DNA of 24,884 bases, from the NCBI GenBank assembly GCA_000493945.1, contig AWNW01000041.1, positions 1 to 24,884 of the forward strand, read 5' to 3'. The stretch's first letter is position 1. Every line of letters starts with the position of its first letter. Shown here piece by piece: positions 24,088-24,884 of the stretch. The notes below the pieces were generated by a model. It was not told the origin of the DNA, searched no databases, and worked only from the letters and a program-made list of their open reading frames with translations. The stretch is from Candidatus Hydrogenedens terephthalaticus JGI OTU-1. Its GTDB lineage: Bacteria > Hydrogenedentota > Hydrogenedentia > Hydrogenedentales > Hydrogenedentaceae. Position numbers and translations under genes: made by a program.

Positions 24088-24884
24088 TTATGCCACTTCT
24101 CCTTCTTTCTTAGGAGCAGGTCCACCTTCAATACCCAAGGCACGAGCCGCCGCCTCAAATTCATCTGGCATTTGTGCTTTGGCAAGGCAGTCCTCATATT
24201 TACAAATACCCTTACGATACAGGGCAAGTAGATGTTCGTCCAACAAATTCATACCATACTTATGTCCCGTCTGAATAGCCGATGTAATACGATAAGTTTT
24301 ATTCTCACGAATTAAATTTTGAATAGCCGGGGTACAATACATAATTTCGTACGCCGCAACACGACCGAAACCACTTTTCCGTGGAACAAGGGTTTGTGAA
24401 ATCACCGCTTTCAAATTACCTGCTAATTGGGTTCGAATTTGTTCCTGCTGGTTGGATGGGAAAGCGTCTACAACACGGTCCACGGTTCTCACGGCACCCG
24501 TAGTATGAAGGGTAGCGAACACAAGGTGTCCTGTTTCTGCCGCGGTAATTGCCGCTTCAATAGTTTCAAGGTCACGCATTTCACCGACGAGAATCACATC
24601 CGGGTCCATACGCAGAGCTCTTCTTAAAGCCTCTGCGAAGGTTGGCACATCTACACCTACTTCACGCTGGGTTATAATTCCTTTTTTATGGGAATGATAG
24701 TATTCTATCGGGTCTTCAATGGTTATGATATGAGAATCCAAATTGGTATTAATCCAATCAAGCATGGTAGCCAATGTGGTCGTTTTACCGGAACCCGTAG
24801 GACCTGTAATTAGCACCAAACCACGCGGTTGACGAAGTAGATTTTCAATATGTCGGGGTAAACCCAATTCTTCAAAGGTTAATA
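24088..24884 (-). CDS. pilT: Retraction ATPase PilT, 3' part (runs off the contig end)
   Basis: Reads from the contig end as LTFEELGLPRHIENLLRQ onward, with a complete Walker A GPTGSGKTTT, Asp box IEDPIEYYHSHKKG, Walker B RMDPDVILVGEMRDLETIE, a His box GHLVFATLHTTGA, and the PilT-specific C-terminus (AIQNLIRENKTYRI, IQTGHKYGMNLLDEHL). No tetracysteine, as expected for PilT. The first 95 bases repeat 12589-12683; bases 24789-24088 supply the rest, so the full protein would be 369 residues. The C-terminal tail (GGPAPKKEGEVA) is low complexity. Role: disassembles the pilus fibre for retraction; related secretion loci usually lack it, so it marks this operon as a true T4P locus. The second pilB follows 30 bases downstream. 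Confidence 0.95.
   Translation of the reverse strand, partial: LTFEELGLPRHIENLLRQPRGLVLITGPTGSGKTTTLATMLDWINTNLDSHIITIEDPIEYYHSHKKGIITQREVGVDVPTFAEALRRALRMDPDVILVGEMRDLETIEAAITAAETGHLVFATLHTTGAVRTVDRVVDAFPSNQQEQIRTQLAGNLKAVISQTLVPRKSGFGRVAAYEIMYCTPAIQNLIRENKTYRITSAIQTGHKYGMNLLDEHLLALYRKGICKYEDCLAKAQMPDEFEAAARALGIEGGPAPKKEGEVA
24790..24884 (-). repeat. 95-base inverted repeat inside pilT, copy 2, at contig end
   Basis: Reverse complement of 12589-12683 over its full length. It ends exactly at the last base of the window, as expected of a contig stopping at a shared graph node. Confidence 0.93.

Noticed and set aside
12684..24789. A genomic island or mobile segment inserted in pilT
   Set aside because: The segment holds only the rest of the same pil operon, with similar base composition and no integrase, transposase or att-like ends.

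Overview
The window is a contig of roughly 40 % GC from a diderm bacterium. The outer membrane is implied by a secretin. It carries one dense secretion/pilus locus and almost nothing else: no tRNA, rRNA, CRISPR array, transposase or phage gene was seen, and the longest gene-free stretch is about 200 bases. The lineage cannot be named from the sequence; an uncultivated phylum sequenced by metagenomics or single-cell amplification is a guess based on the junctions described below.

Region 1 (97-10208, + strand) is a type II secretion (T2SS) operon in canonical order: gspD (5' end missing), gspE, gspF, gspG, then gspH-, gspI-, gspJ- and gspK-type minor pseudopilins, gspL and gspM. The genes are tightly packed, with TAATG, 14-base and ATGA overlaps. 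A 203-base AT-rich gap with a possible promoter separates it from region 2.

Region 2 (10412-12683 +, then 24884-12684 -) is a type IV pilus (T4P) operon: pilB, pilT, a second pilB/mshE-type ATPase, pilC, a long major-pilin-like gene, and four further prepilins (FimT-, PilV- and PilW-like, plus a giant protein of more than 1370 residues). As given, pilT is cut inside its Walker A motif. Its first 408 bases are on the + strand, and the rest is on the - strand at the far end of the window. Flipping 12684-24789 gives an uninterrupted 369-codon pilT and puts all 19 genes on one strand in a sensible order.

The 95 bases at each end of the window are exact copies of internal sequence. Bases 1-95 repeat 22325-22419 (inside the second pilB), and 24790-24884 are the reverse complement of 12589-12683 (inside pilT). 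Two copies of identical length sitting exactly at the contig ends look like de Bruijn-graph branch nodes. Both joins link opposite strands. I read the window as a chimeric assembly of one continuous gsp-pil locus, possibly from inverted amplification chimeras; a real invertible segment is the alternative to exclude.

How it would work: GspE, PilB and PilB2 would power fibre extension on the GspF/PilC platforms, and PilT retraction. GspL (PilM/PilN-like) and GspM (PilO-like) would link them to the secretin. The T4P half shows no PilM/N/O/Q genes of its own, so GspD/L/M might serve both fibres (inference). The most unusual product is the giant prepilin. It has GspK hallmarks and about seven Asp-rich calcium-loop-like motifs, suggesting a large calcium-binding pilus-tip protein.
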